The notes under the pieces are model-generated. The model made no database searches. It was given only the letters and a program-made list of their open reading frames with translations, and was not told the DNA's origin. A stretch of 54,104 nt of DNA from Bacteroidota bacterium. Lineage in GTDB: Bacteria; Bacteroidota; Bacteroidia; AKYH767-A; 2013-40CM-41-45. A program made the translations under genes and the position numbers. Below are positions 43,162 to 50,847 of this stretch, one piece after another. The stretch is taken from positions 1 to 54,104 of the forward strand of contig JAPLDA010000102.1 in assembly GCA_026391945.1 (NCBI GenBank), in the 5' to 3' direction. Every line of letters starts with the position of its first letter. The first letter of the stretch is position 1.

Positions 43162-44445
43162 TCAATATCCATACTTCTCCTTCCACCGTCTCTTTAAAAA
43201 ATCCCGTGTTTCATTTTCGCGTACATTGTTTCCCGGGTCGTAAAATTTGGTGCCGGAAATAGTTTCAGGAAGGTATTCCAGGTTGATGAAATTATCTTCG
43301 TACTGGTGAGCATACTTGTAATCTTTTCCGTAACCGAGTTCTTTCATCAGTTTGGTCGGAGCGTTACGGATGTGAAGCGGCACCGGTAAGTCACCGGTCT
43401 TTTCGATGTTCGCCATCGCCTCTTCAATGGCTATGTAACTCGCATTGCTTTTCGGAGAAGTGGCGAGATATACGGCGGCCTGAGCAAGAATAATTCTGCC
43501 TTCAGGATAACCGATTTTATTCACGGCATCGAAGCAGGCATTTGCAATCACCAACGCCGTCGGGTTGGCAATGCCGATGTCTTCGCTGGCAAGGATCACC
43601 ATTCTTCTTGCGATGAACAACGGATCTTCTCCGCCTTTAATCATCCGCGCCAGCCAGTACACAGCAGCATTCGGATCGCTGCCGCGCATGGATTTGATGA
43701 AGGCAGAAATGATGTCGTAATGTTGTTCTCCTCCTTTGTCGTACAAAGCAATTTTCTCCTGCGCCACATGCAACACGAGTTCATCGGTGATGATGATTTC
43801 ATTTTCTGTTTCTGAAGTGGCTGTAACCAAATCCAAAAGATTCAGAAGTTTCCGTGCATCACCGCCGGAAAGCCGCATCAGCGCTTCGGTTTCCTGTATG
43901 ATGATTTTTTTTCTTTTGAGATCAGGATCGTTTGAAAGGGCATGCTTCAGAATTTTTTCCAAATCATCTTTCGATAGTTCTTTCAATACATACACCTGGC
44001 AACGGCTCAGCAAAGCGGAGATGACTTCGAAGGAAGGATTTTCAGTAGTCGCGCCAATCAGCGTCACGATTCCTTTTTCAACGGCACCCAATAATGAATC
44101 CTGTTGAGATTTGCTGAAGCGATGAATTTCATCAATGAAGAGAATCGGGTTGCCCGGAACTTCTTTCAGCTCACCGGCATATTGCTGTGCACGTTCAATC
44201 ACATCGCGGACATCTTTCACTCCGGAACTCACAGCGCTCAGTGTATAAAAGGGTCTTCTTAATTTTCTTGAGATGATGGATGCAAGCGTGGTCTTGCCGA
44301 CGCCCGGCGGTCCCCATAAAATCATCGAAGGAATATTTCCTGCTTCAATGGCTCTTCGAAGTGCAGAACCTTTGCCGATCAGCTGTTCCTGCCCGATGTA
44401 ATCATCGAGTGAAACAGGTCGCATACGTTCAGCTAAGGGATTCAT
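43162..44445 (-). CDS. rarA: Replication-associated recombination AAA+ ATPase RarA/MgsA
   Basis: A clamp-loader-like AAA+ ATPase acting at stalled replication forks. Walker A GPPGVGKT is at residues 45-52; Walker B ILFIDEIHRF at 101-110; sensor 1 IGATTENPSF follows. The C-terminal MgsA region includes HYDIISAFIKSMRGSDPNAA and LARMIKGGEDPLFIARR, both diagnostic. Length (427) is normal. It starts 18 nt after the aldolase-like gene and may be co-transcribed with it, without an obvious functional link. Confidence 0.95.
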   Translation of the reverse strand: MNPLAERMRPVSLDDYIGQEQLIGKGSALRRAIEAGNIPSMILWGPPGVGKTTLASIISRKLRRPFYTLSAVSSGVKDVRDVIERAQQYAGELKEVPGNPILFIDEIHRFSKSQQDSLLGAVEKGIVTLIGATTENPSFEVISALLSRCQVYVLKELSKDDLEKILKHALSNDPDLKRKKIIIQETEALMRLSGGDARKLLNLLDLVTATSETENEIIITDELVLHVAQEKIALYDKGGEQHYDIISAFIKSMRGSDPNAAVYWLARMIKGGEDPLFIARRMVILASEDIGIANPTALVIANACFDAVNKIGYPEGRIILAQAAVYLATSPKSNASYIAIEEAMANIEKTGDLPVPLHIRNAPTKLMKELGYGKDYKYAHQYEDNFINLEYLPETISGTKFYDPGNNVRENETRDFLKRRWKEKYGY

Positions 44446-44463
44446 GTAATTTATTTTGAAGAA

Positions 44464-45918
44464 TTAATTTGATTTCGTGATGGCTGCTTTTCTTCTTCCT
44501 TCGAGAATTTTGAAGAATGATCTCATCCGTATTTCTTCAATGGAAAGTCCGGTGACTTTTAATTCTTCTTCGCTGATGGCGCCGGAGTTCAGCGCGCGCA
44601 GGAAAAAGTTCAGCAGTCCCTGCCCGGTTGCAGCATCATCAAAGATATCTCCTGAAAGCGTTGCCTGTGCAGCTTTGCCGATGAAATGATGAAGCCGGAC
44701 TGCCGCATCTTCGAAGCTGCTCAGGAAAAAAGTATAGACAGCTGCATAACGCATCGGTAACTGCGCCGGGTTGAGATCCCACCCCTGGTAGAAACCGTTT
44801 TTGAGTGAGTGCATCGTATGGCTGTAACAAAGTTTCCATCCTCGGTGCACCACGATTTTATTTTCTTCCTGTTGTTCTTTCGTGAGGTTGTCGCCCCGGT
44901 GCGGACCAACAGGCATAACATTCGTGGCGCCGTCGGAAAGATAAATCCCTGTTCCACCCAAGGCCACCTTCGTCATGTGATGAGCGAAATCACAAACGGG
45001 ATGATCCATCGTCTGGTATTTTGCCGTGATGTTGCACGATGCCGTGTAATCATACGTTCCGAAGTGTGCAGCGATGCATCTTCCTTCACCCGCAGCGATG
45101 AGTGCACGCAGCGGATTTTTTCCGTCCTTGTCCATCACAGCCTGCGTGGCTTCCACCATCATTTCCATTTTTAATGTTCCGGATGGCAGCGAATGTTTCT
45201 TCTCGATGATTTCAAAAAAATGAACCAGTGCTTTGATCTGTTCAGGGATCGTCACTTTAGGAAGCATCACCACGAAATGTTCCGGCAGTTTTCCTTTCGT
45301 CTGTTCAAACAGCGTGGTCAGAAAAATATCAAGCGTCCGTACGCCGCGCTGCTTCAGGTCTTCGGTGAAAGGTTTGATGCGAATGCCGATGAAAGGAGAA
45401 ATGGTCTGGTCGTTCATTCCTTTGGCGAGTTCCAGTGCTGCATTCACGGCCGTGTTGTCTTCTTCTTCATCCGAGCGGTTTCCGAATCCGTCTTCGAAAT
45501 CAATACGGAAATCTTCGACGGCTTCCCGCTCCAGTTTGCTGATGATCTTATTGTAAACAGTATAAGGCAGCCAGGCCGGGTTCCTTTTTCTTTCGAGCTC
45601 ATTCAAATTTTTCAGGTGATCAGAAAGTTCTTTTATTTTTTTCTCATCTACCGGAAGTCCGCTGTGGCCGTCAAGTTCAAGGACTCTTGCCAGCACGGTA
45701 AAATCAGGAGCGAAGTTTTTTAAACTTCTTTGGGCAATGTCACCCATTCGTTTGGTGCTGTCGGATTTAAAAAGATTGGCTCCGCCATAAACCGTATGAA
45801 CAGGCTGGCGATCGGGCTTGTCGCCGGAATAAATTTTCTGAAAGGCAAGATTGGCTGAGCGAAGTTCGTTCAGGATATTTTCTTTTTCGTCGCTTGTAAT
45901 GGTTGTCTTTATGGGCAT
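44464..45918 (-). CDS. HpcH/HpaI-type aldolase / citrate lyase beta-like protein (probably DUF6986)
   Basis: A 484-residue protein of the phosphoenolpyruvate/pyruvate TIM-barrel superfamily. DFEDG at residues 140-144, LPKVT around 229, the likely metal-binding Glu in MEMMVEATQA (251-260) and AHFGTYDYTAS (about 284-294) parallel CitE and malate-synthase-like enzymes, which form or break C-C bonds next to carboxylates, often with glyoxylate. The family is usually listed as uncharacterised (DUF6986, from memory). It is 256 nt downstream of uraH on the same strand. Since allantoate breakdown ends in glyoxylate, use of glyoxylate is a reasonable but unproven inference. Confidence 0.72.
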   Translation of the reverse strand: MPIKTTITSDEKENILNELRSANLAFQKIYSGDKPDRQPVHTVYGGANLFKSDSTKRMGDIAQRSLKNFAPDFTVLARVLELDGHSGLPVDEKKIKELSDHLKNLNELERKRNPAWLPYTVYNKIISKLEREAVEDFRIDFEDGFGNRSDEEEDNTAVNAALELAKGMNDQTISPFIGIRIKPFTEDLKQRGVRTLDIFLTTLFEQTKGKLPEHFVVMLPKVTIPEQIKALVHFFEIIEKKHSLPSGTLKMEMMVEATQAVMDKDGKNPLRALIAAGEGRCIAAHFGTYDYTASCNITAKYQTMDHPVCDFAHHMTKVALGGTGIYLSDGATNVMPVGPHRGDNLTKEQQEENKIVVHRGWKLCYSHTMHSLKNGFYQGWDLNPAQLPMRYAAVYTFFLSSFEDAAVRLHHFIGKAAQATLSGDIFDDAATGQGLLNFFLRALNSGAISEEELKVTGLSIEEIRMRSFFKILEGRRKAAITKSN

Positions 45919-45978
45919 GGCTTTTTGTTCAATATTCTTAGTTCAAAATTTAATGAGAGATTGTTTCATGGTGCTACA

Positions 45979-46043
45979 GTTGATTGTGTAAATTAAGTTG
46001 ATTGGTTGATTGGTTGACTGAGTTGATTGGTTGATTGAGTTGA
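45979..46043. repeat. Pentamer array, forward orientation
   Basis: TTGATTGG/TTGACTGAG words in tandem (for example GTTGATTGGTTGATTGGTTG), the same family as at 40379. About 56 nt later an opposite-orientation array follows. Confidence 0.7.
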
Positions 46044-46099
46044 AGGCCTTTTGTTCTGGTTTTTTCATTTGTCAATTGTCGTCCGATAGTCTGTTGATT

Positions 46100-46170
46100 T
46101 AACTAACGACTTCACTACTCAAATACTCACGCACTCAAACACTCTTTCACTCACACTCTCAAATACTACC
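46100..46170. repeat. Pentamer/decamer array, reverse orientation
   Basis: ACTCAAATACTCACGCACTC and further ACTCAAAC, TTTCACTCAC and CTCTCAAATACT words at about 10-nt spacing. It lies just past the uraH stop and faces the array at 45979. Confidence 0.55.
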
Positions 46171-46174
46171 TTAA

Positions 46175-46516
46175 TCAACTTCCCCGGTAAGTTGAATAAC
46201 CGTACGGACTTAGCAATAACGGAACATGGTAATGACTTGCATCCGTCACTTCAAAAACAATCTGCACCAAAGGATAAAAACATTTGATATCCTGTTTGCT
46301 GAAATAGGAAAGAGTTTCAAACGTGAGACGGTACTTTCCCGTTTTGAGAGTCTGGTCTTTTTTCAGGAGGTCGGCAATTCTCCCGTCTTTATTGGAAATT
46401 CCTTTTGCGAAGGCAAGCCACTTTCCTTTTGGTCCCGGTTTTTCGAGCAACACTGAAATTCCTTCCGCAGGTTTTCCTTTGGATGTATCGAGGATGTGGG
46501 TGGTAAGCTGACTCAT
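46175..46516 (-). CDS. uraH: 5-Hydroxyisourate hydrolase (transthyretin-like)
   Basis: Hydrolyses 5-hydroxyisourate, the product of urate oxidation, to OHCU. The N-terminal motif LTTHILDTSKGKPA (with H7) and the C-terminal tetrapeptide YRGS, which distinguishes hydrolases from true transthyretins, are both present. Length (113) is exactly that of the family. No signal peptide is seen, so it is cytosolic. It overlaps uraD by 4 nt (ATGA), indicating translational coupling. It is the last gene of the purine operon. Confidence 0.96.
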   Translation of the reverse strand: MSQLTTHILDTSKGKPAEGISVLLEKPGPKGKWLAFAKGISNKDGRIADLLKKDQTLKTGKYRLTFETLSYFSKQDIKCFYPLVQIVFEVTDASHYHVPLLLSPYGYSTYRGS

Positions 46517-47016
46517 GAGATTAATTTTTGCAGCCGGAGCTTTGTGATTTTATGTTGTTCTTCTGAAGCGATTTTTAATTCTGTAATTCGGTCGTTGCTT
46601 AACCTTTGTGTTAACATCGACAACATTTCGTCTGCACTTTTGGAAGTGGCGCATATAATGAAAATAAATCCGAATTTGTTTTCATACTCTCTGTTCCCTT
46701 CTGCAAGATGTTCAATTGTTTCGCGCGAAGCGACATGAATCGACGCCTGTTCATTTCCTGCCAGTTCTTTGGTTGAAGCGAATTTTTTTTCCAGGTTTGC
46801 GATGTCACCGATTTTAGGATGATGGGAGAAGGCTTCGAGCAAATCTTTTTCTGTGACATCTTCCCAGGCCGCATCTGACTTCGTGAAAAGATCTTCCTGT
46901 CTCAGAAACGGCTTTGACGAAATCATTTTGTTCACCCATGAAGAAGAACCGCAGCACTTCTGCAATTCAGCTTTCAAAGTGAAATCGTCCAGGATATTTA
47001 GTTCTGCGATGGTCAT
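46513..47016 (-). CDS. uraD: OHCU decarboxylase
   Basis: Decarboxylates 2-oxo-4-hydroxy-4-carboxy-5-ureidoimidazoline stereospecifically to (S)-allantoin. The catalytic signature HPKIG (H66 onward) and the C-terminal FGFIFIICATSKSADEML block identify the family; length (167) is normal. The gene starts 2 nt after alc and overlaps uraH. With uraH it ensures that only the S isomer of allantoin is formed, the substrate for the encoded allantoinase. Confidence 0.96.
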   Translation of the reverse strand: MTIAELNILDDFTLKAELQKCCGSSSWVNKMISSKPFLRQEDLFTKSDAAWEDVTEKDLLEAFSHHPKIGDIANLEKKFASTKELAGNEQASIHVASRETIEHLAEGNREYENKFGFIFIICATSKSADEMLSMLTQRLSNDRITELKIASEEQHKITKLRLQKLIS

Positions 47017-47018
47017 AT

Positions 47019-48035
47019 TTATTTGATTCTCCCGAATAACCTCAGCCTGCTGATGCCTCCGTCAGGATACATGAACAAACGAATGTGAGTGAACGGTTCT
47101 GAGGAAGTAATTTCTTTTTCAAAATGATGTTCATGATCAGCCTGTAACTTTTGTTTTGGTAAAAACTCTTTCCAGGTGATGGAAGATGATGTAATATTTA
47201 TTTCATCCTCCATCGTTATCATGCATCCTTCGATGGAACATGCATCCGGATAATTTCCTTTGAAGTGACAAGTATCAACAAGTATTTTATCAATAGAACC
47301 TGTATGCGCCAGCCGGATAATCACCCAATCCCTGTTGCCGGGAGTTCGGTTTCGTTTTGTTTCCCATCCATCGCCCATGTTGATGCCGCGTCCTGGCATC
47401 AGCAGGTTATCCATGTGACTAAAGAACATGTCGTTGCAGAGAATGGCTTTCGCACCGATCAAGGCGGAAGCGAGATCAACCGTTTCATCTTTTTTTACTT
47501 CATTCCAGTTTTTGTAAACATCGCCATATACTTTCAATCGCGCTACACCGCCGTCTGGAAAAATATTCAGGCGAAGATGAGTGAAAATATTTTCGTTTTT
47601 GATTTCAAAAAAATTCTGACTGCCTGGATTCAACGGAGATTTTGGTAGGATCTCCATCCATTTTGTACCCGGTAAATTCAATATTTCTTCTGTTGCATTC
47701 GTATCTGAAACAACTGCTTCAATGGAAGCAAACGGCGGATGATTGCCCAGGAAATGATGGGTATCGATATCCACTCCTTTAATTTTTCCCGGAGTACCGA
47801 GTTTCAGGATGCACCAGTCATTTCCCGGAGTTCTTTTCCGACGCGATTCCCATCCATCCATCCATTTGCCGCGATCGGTATATTTATCAGGAATAAAAAT
47901 TCCGCGGCCGTCTTTGATGAGGTTTTCTTTTTCAGCAAAGAAATCGTCGCTGCAGGAAAGCACTTTCGCTCCCAGTTTTTCAGCAGCGAGGTTCAGCAAT
48001 TGAGTGAAGGATGGTTTCGAAGTATCCGGGATCAT
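47019..48035 (-). CDS. alc: Allantoicase
   Basis: Hydrolyses allantoate to (S)-ureidoglycolate and urea. The 338-residue protein has the two homologous jelly-roll repeats of the family: the first with GWESRRKRTPGNDWCILKLG and the second with GWETKRNRTPGNRDWVIIRL, each followed by a D-T/CH-F-x-GN-x-P segment. It overlaps the end of allB by 4 nt. Its presence, instead of an allantoate amidohydrolase, means nitrogen leaves as urea rather than ammonia at this step, so urease or excretion would be needed; neither is in the window. Confidence 0.95.
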   Translation of the reverse strand: MIPDTSKPSFTQLLNLAAEKLGAKVLSCSDDFFAEKENLIKDGRGIFIPDKYTDRGKWMDGWESRRKRTPGNDWCILKLGTPGKIKGVDIDTHHFLGNHPPFASIEAVVSDTNATEEILNLPGTKWMEILPKSPLNPGSQNFFEIKNENIFTHLRLNIFPDGGVARLKVYGDVYKNWNEVKKDETVDLASALIGAKAILCNDMFFSHMDNLLMPGRGINMGDGWETKRNRTPGNRDWVIIRLAHTGSIDKILVDTCHFKGNYPDACSIEGCMITMEDEINITSSSITWKEFLPKQKLQADHEHHFEKEITSSEPFTHIRLFMYPDGGISRLRLFGRIK

Positions 48036-49381
48036 GAATGTCGTAAGATTATTTTTCCTTTTGGCGAAGATACGAATGAACCACGGTCATACACCAATTC
48101 GCCGTTCACGTAGGTTTGTTCAGTCACACCGTAAAGTTCCGATCCTTCATAAGGTGTTATTTTATGACGATGAAGGATCATTTCTTTTTGCAGCATAAAT
48201 TTTTTATCAGGATTCCAGGTGACGAGGTCGGCATCAAATCCTTTTTCAATTTTTCCTTTTGAATTTTCCAGCGAGAGGAATTTTGCAATGCGGCTGCTCA
48301 TCAGCCGTGAAAGGTCTTCCAATGAAAAATTATTTTTCCTGAACAACGTCCACATCACCGGCAATGAAAACTGCAGGGAAGAAATTCCGCCCCACGCCTC
48401 AAATAAATTTCCGGTTTCAATTTTTTTCAGTGCCGGCGGAGCAGGGGAGTGGTCGGTAATGACGAAGTCAATGATTCCGTCTTTCAATGCATGCAACAGT
48501 TTTTCATTGTTTACCTTTTCACGAATCGGTGGCGCGCATTTGTAACGCGTGTCGGCATCGGGAATGGATTCTGCATCAAAAAAAAGATAATGCGGACAGG
48601 TCTCAACGGTTAACGGCAATCCTTTTTTTCTTGCTGCTTCCAGTTGCTGAATTGATGATGATGACGAAAGATGAACGATGTGGATTCTCAGTTTGTACTT
48701 TTCACAAAGGACAATCATCATCCTGATCGCCTCGTCTTCCCATGATTTCGGACGGGAGCCGAGAAACGCCCGGTATGACTTAGGATTCTCCTTAAACTTT
48801 AATTGCCCCTCGTGTGGTGATTCCAGTTCAGCATGAACGAGCAATGGAATATTTTTTAGTGAAAGCAAAGGAGCGATTTTTTCAAGATCGTTCTGCGATA
48901 CATTTGGGAAATCATCAATACCGGAATGAGCGAGGAAAATTTTGAAACCGAGTACGCCGGCATCAAACAACGGCTGAATGTCATGTTCATTTCCAGGAAT
49001 GATTCCTCCCCAGAATCCGCAGTTCACATAGAGTTTATCGTTTGCTGCAGTTATTTTTTCTCTGAATGAATTTACGTTGGTTGTAACAGGAGAAGAATTC
49101 AGCGGCATGTCAACGAGCGAAGTAATTCCTCCCGCCGCCGCTGATCGTGTGGCTGTTTCAAATCCTTCCCAACCGGTTCGTCCCGGTTCATTGATGTGAA
49201 CGTGCGAATCAATCAAACCCGGCATGAGTACTGAATCACCGGCTTCAACAAGGTTCATGGATACGGATGCTTTTCCCGGAATCACATTGGAAATAATTCC
49301 ATCCTCTATCATAACCGTCGCTTCAATGATTCCTGAAGGAGTGATCGTCCGGTTACTGTGTATGGCAAATTTATTTTTCAC
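48032..49381 (-). CDS. allB: Allantoinase
   Basis: A metal-dependent cyclic amidohydrolase opening allantoin to allantoate. The binuclear metal site is visible: H60-x-H62 in DSHVHINEPGR, the lysine to be carboxylated K147 in GFKIFLAHSG, later His residues in LLVHAELE and IVHLSS, and the Asp in ITDHSPAP. NEPGRTGWEGF is characteristic of allantoinase rather than dihydroorotase or hydantoinase. The start codon is GTG; no in-frame ATG lies at a better place. It begins 46 nt after puuD. Confidence 0.94.
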   Translation of the reverse strand: MKNKFAIHSNRTITPSGIIEATVMIEDGIISNVIPGKASVSMNLVEAGDSVLMPGLIDSHVHINEPGRTGWEGFETATRSAAAGGITSLVDMPLNSSPVTTNVNSFREKITAANDKLYVNCGFWGGIIPGNEHDIQPLFDAGVLGFKIFLAHSGIDDFPNVSQNDLEKIAPLLSLKNIPLLVHAELESPHEGQLKFKENPKSYRAFLGSRPKSWEDEAIRMMIVLCEKYKLRIHIVHLSSSSSIQQLEAARKKGLPLTVETCPHYLFFDAESIPDADTRYKCAPPIREKVNNEKLLHALKDGIIDFVITDHSPAPPALKKIETGNLFEAWGGISSLQFSLPVMWTLFRKNNFSLEDLSRLMSSRIAKFLSLENSKGKIEKGFDADLVTWNPDKKFMLQKEMILHRHKITPYEGSELYGVTEQTYVNGELVYDRGSFVSSPKGKIILRHS

Positions 49382-49427
49382 GGTGAATTTTAGTGCAGCG
49401 GTTTTTAACTTTTAACTTCCGACTTCT

Positions 49428-50846
49428 CTACTTCAACTTCCCTCCCTGTTCAATCCACCGTCCGATCAGTTCACGTTCTTCTTCAGTGATGCCGGATTTG
49501 TTGGCTTGTGGCATCGTCTTCGTCTGAACGGCTCTGAAATAAATTCTGTCCTTATGTTTTGCAATCTGATCCGGTGTGTCGAACATGATTCCGTTCGGAG
49601 CAATTTTTTGCACATCATCTGTTGGTTTCAACGAATGACATTGCGTGCATCTTTTCTGTATCACTGGCTGAACCTGTAAAAAAGAAACCGGCGCTGAATT
49701 TTTTCCACTGAATTTATTGGATGACGGAGCTGTGATGATGATGATAGCGAGCAATGAGATAACTGCGAACGGTATGATCCATCGCGCATGCTGACCTTTT
49801 TCATGAAGGTTGATGTAATGCCTCACGGCAACACTTGCAAGGGTAAGTCCAGCCAGCACAGCCCAGTTGTATTGATTTCCGAACGTGGAAGGAAAGTGGT
49901 TGCTGATCATGATGAAAATCACCGGTAGCGTGATGTAATTGTTGTGCAGCGACCGGAGGCCTGCATATTTCCCAAGGTTTGGATCGAGCGGTTTGTTTTC
50001 TCGTGCTGCTTTTACCAATGCTTTCTGCGAAGGAATGATGGTGAAAAAAACATTGGCCGCCATGATGGTTCCGAGCAAAGCACCGACATGCATGAACGCC
50101 GCTCTTCCGCTCAGCATCTTGCTTAGAAAAAAAGAGATGAGTGTCACGATCAAAAAGCCAGTCAATGCAAATAATTTTTTATTATGAAGCAGAGATGTTC
50201 TGCAAAGGAGATCGTACAAAACGTATCCGAAAACCAGCGTGCAAATTCCGATGCTGATCGCTGCAGCAGAACTGATGGAACGAACTGCAGGATCGATCAT
50301 GAAAGCATTTGCATCGAGGTAATAGACGAGAATCAGCAGGATGAAACCGGTGACCCAGGTGAAATAAGCTTCGTACTTGAACCAGTGAAGATTCTCAGGG
50401 ATTTCTTTCGGAGCTACTTTGTATTTCTCCACGTAATAAAATCCGCCGCCGTGAATCGCCCAGAGGTTGCCGGCTAATTCATCACGAAGGTTTTCTGTTC
50501 GGTTCAAACTGTTTTCAAGGAAGATGAAATAAAAGGAAGCGCCGATCCAGGAAATTCCCAGCACCACGTGAGCCCATCGCACTACGAGGTTCAGCCATTC
50601 CTGGATGTGGGCTTCAAGTCCGGCTGACACGACCATCCTGTATCCAAAATAAATGAAGAACAGTGAACAGGCGAAAATGAAAAACAGGTTTTTGTAATTC
50701 ACGATACTTTCAGCTGATTCTTCTGATAGTATTTTACTGCTGTTACTTTTTTCAATAACACGAACCAGATTATTTAAAATGATTGCAACGGCCAGTGAAC
50801 AGGCGGATAAAAACAGCATCAGAAAATCCAGTTTGTTTAGAATCAT
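49428..50846 (-). CDS. puuD: Membrane urate hydroxylase PuuD with fused cytochrome c domain
   Basis: Oxidises urate to 5-hydroxyisourate. About nine hydrophobic segments span residues 1-370; the family block WAHVVLGISWIGASFYFIFLEN and the GGGFYYVEKY and LRSHNNYITLP-like segments are typical of the PuuD membrane domain. The C-terminal 90 residues form a cytochrome c: C400-TQ-C403-H404, with M445 in KTMPQ as likely sixth ligand. Known PuuD passes electrons through this heme to the respiratory chain and does not make H2O2, unlike soluble uricase. One nucleotide separates it from xdhB. No separate uricase gene is present. Confidence 0.94.
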   Translation of the reverse strand: MILNKLDFLMLFLSACSLAVAIILNNLVRVIEKSNSSKILSEESAESIVNYKNLFFIFACSLFFIYFGYRMVVSAGLEAHIQEWLNLVVRWAHVVLGISWIGASFYFIFLENSLNRTENLRDELAGNLWAIHGGGFYYVEKYKVAPKEIPENLHWFKYEAYFTWVTGFILLILVYYLDANAFMIDPAVRSISSAAAISIGICTLVFGYVLYDLLCRTSLLHNKKLFALTGFLIVTLISFFLSKMLSGRAAFMHVGALLGTIMAANVFFTIIPSQKALVKAARENKPLDPNLGKYAGLRSLHNNYITLPVIFIMISNHFPSTFGNQYNWAVLAGLTLASVAVRHYINLHEKGQHARWIIPFAVISLLAIIIITAPSSNKFSGKNSAPVSFLQVQPVIQKRCTQCHSLKPTDDVQKIAPNGIMFDTPDQIAKHKDRIYFRAVQTKTMPQANKSGITEEERELIGRWIEQGGKLK

Positions 50847-50847
50847 A

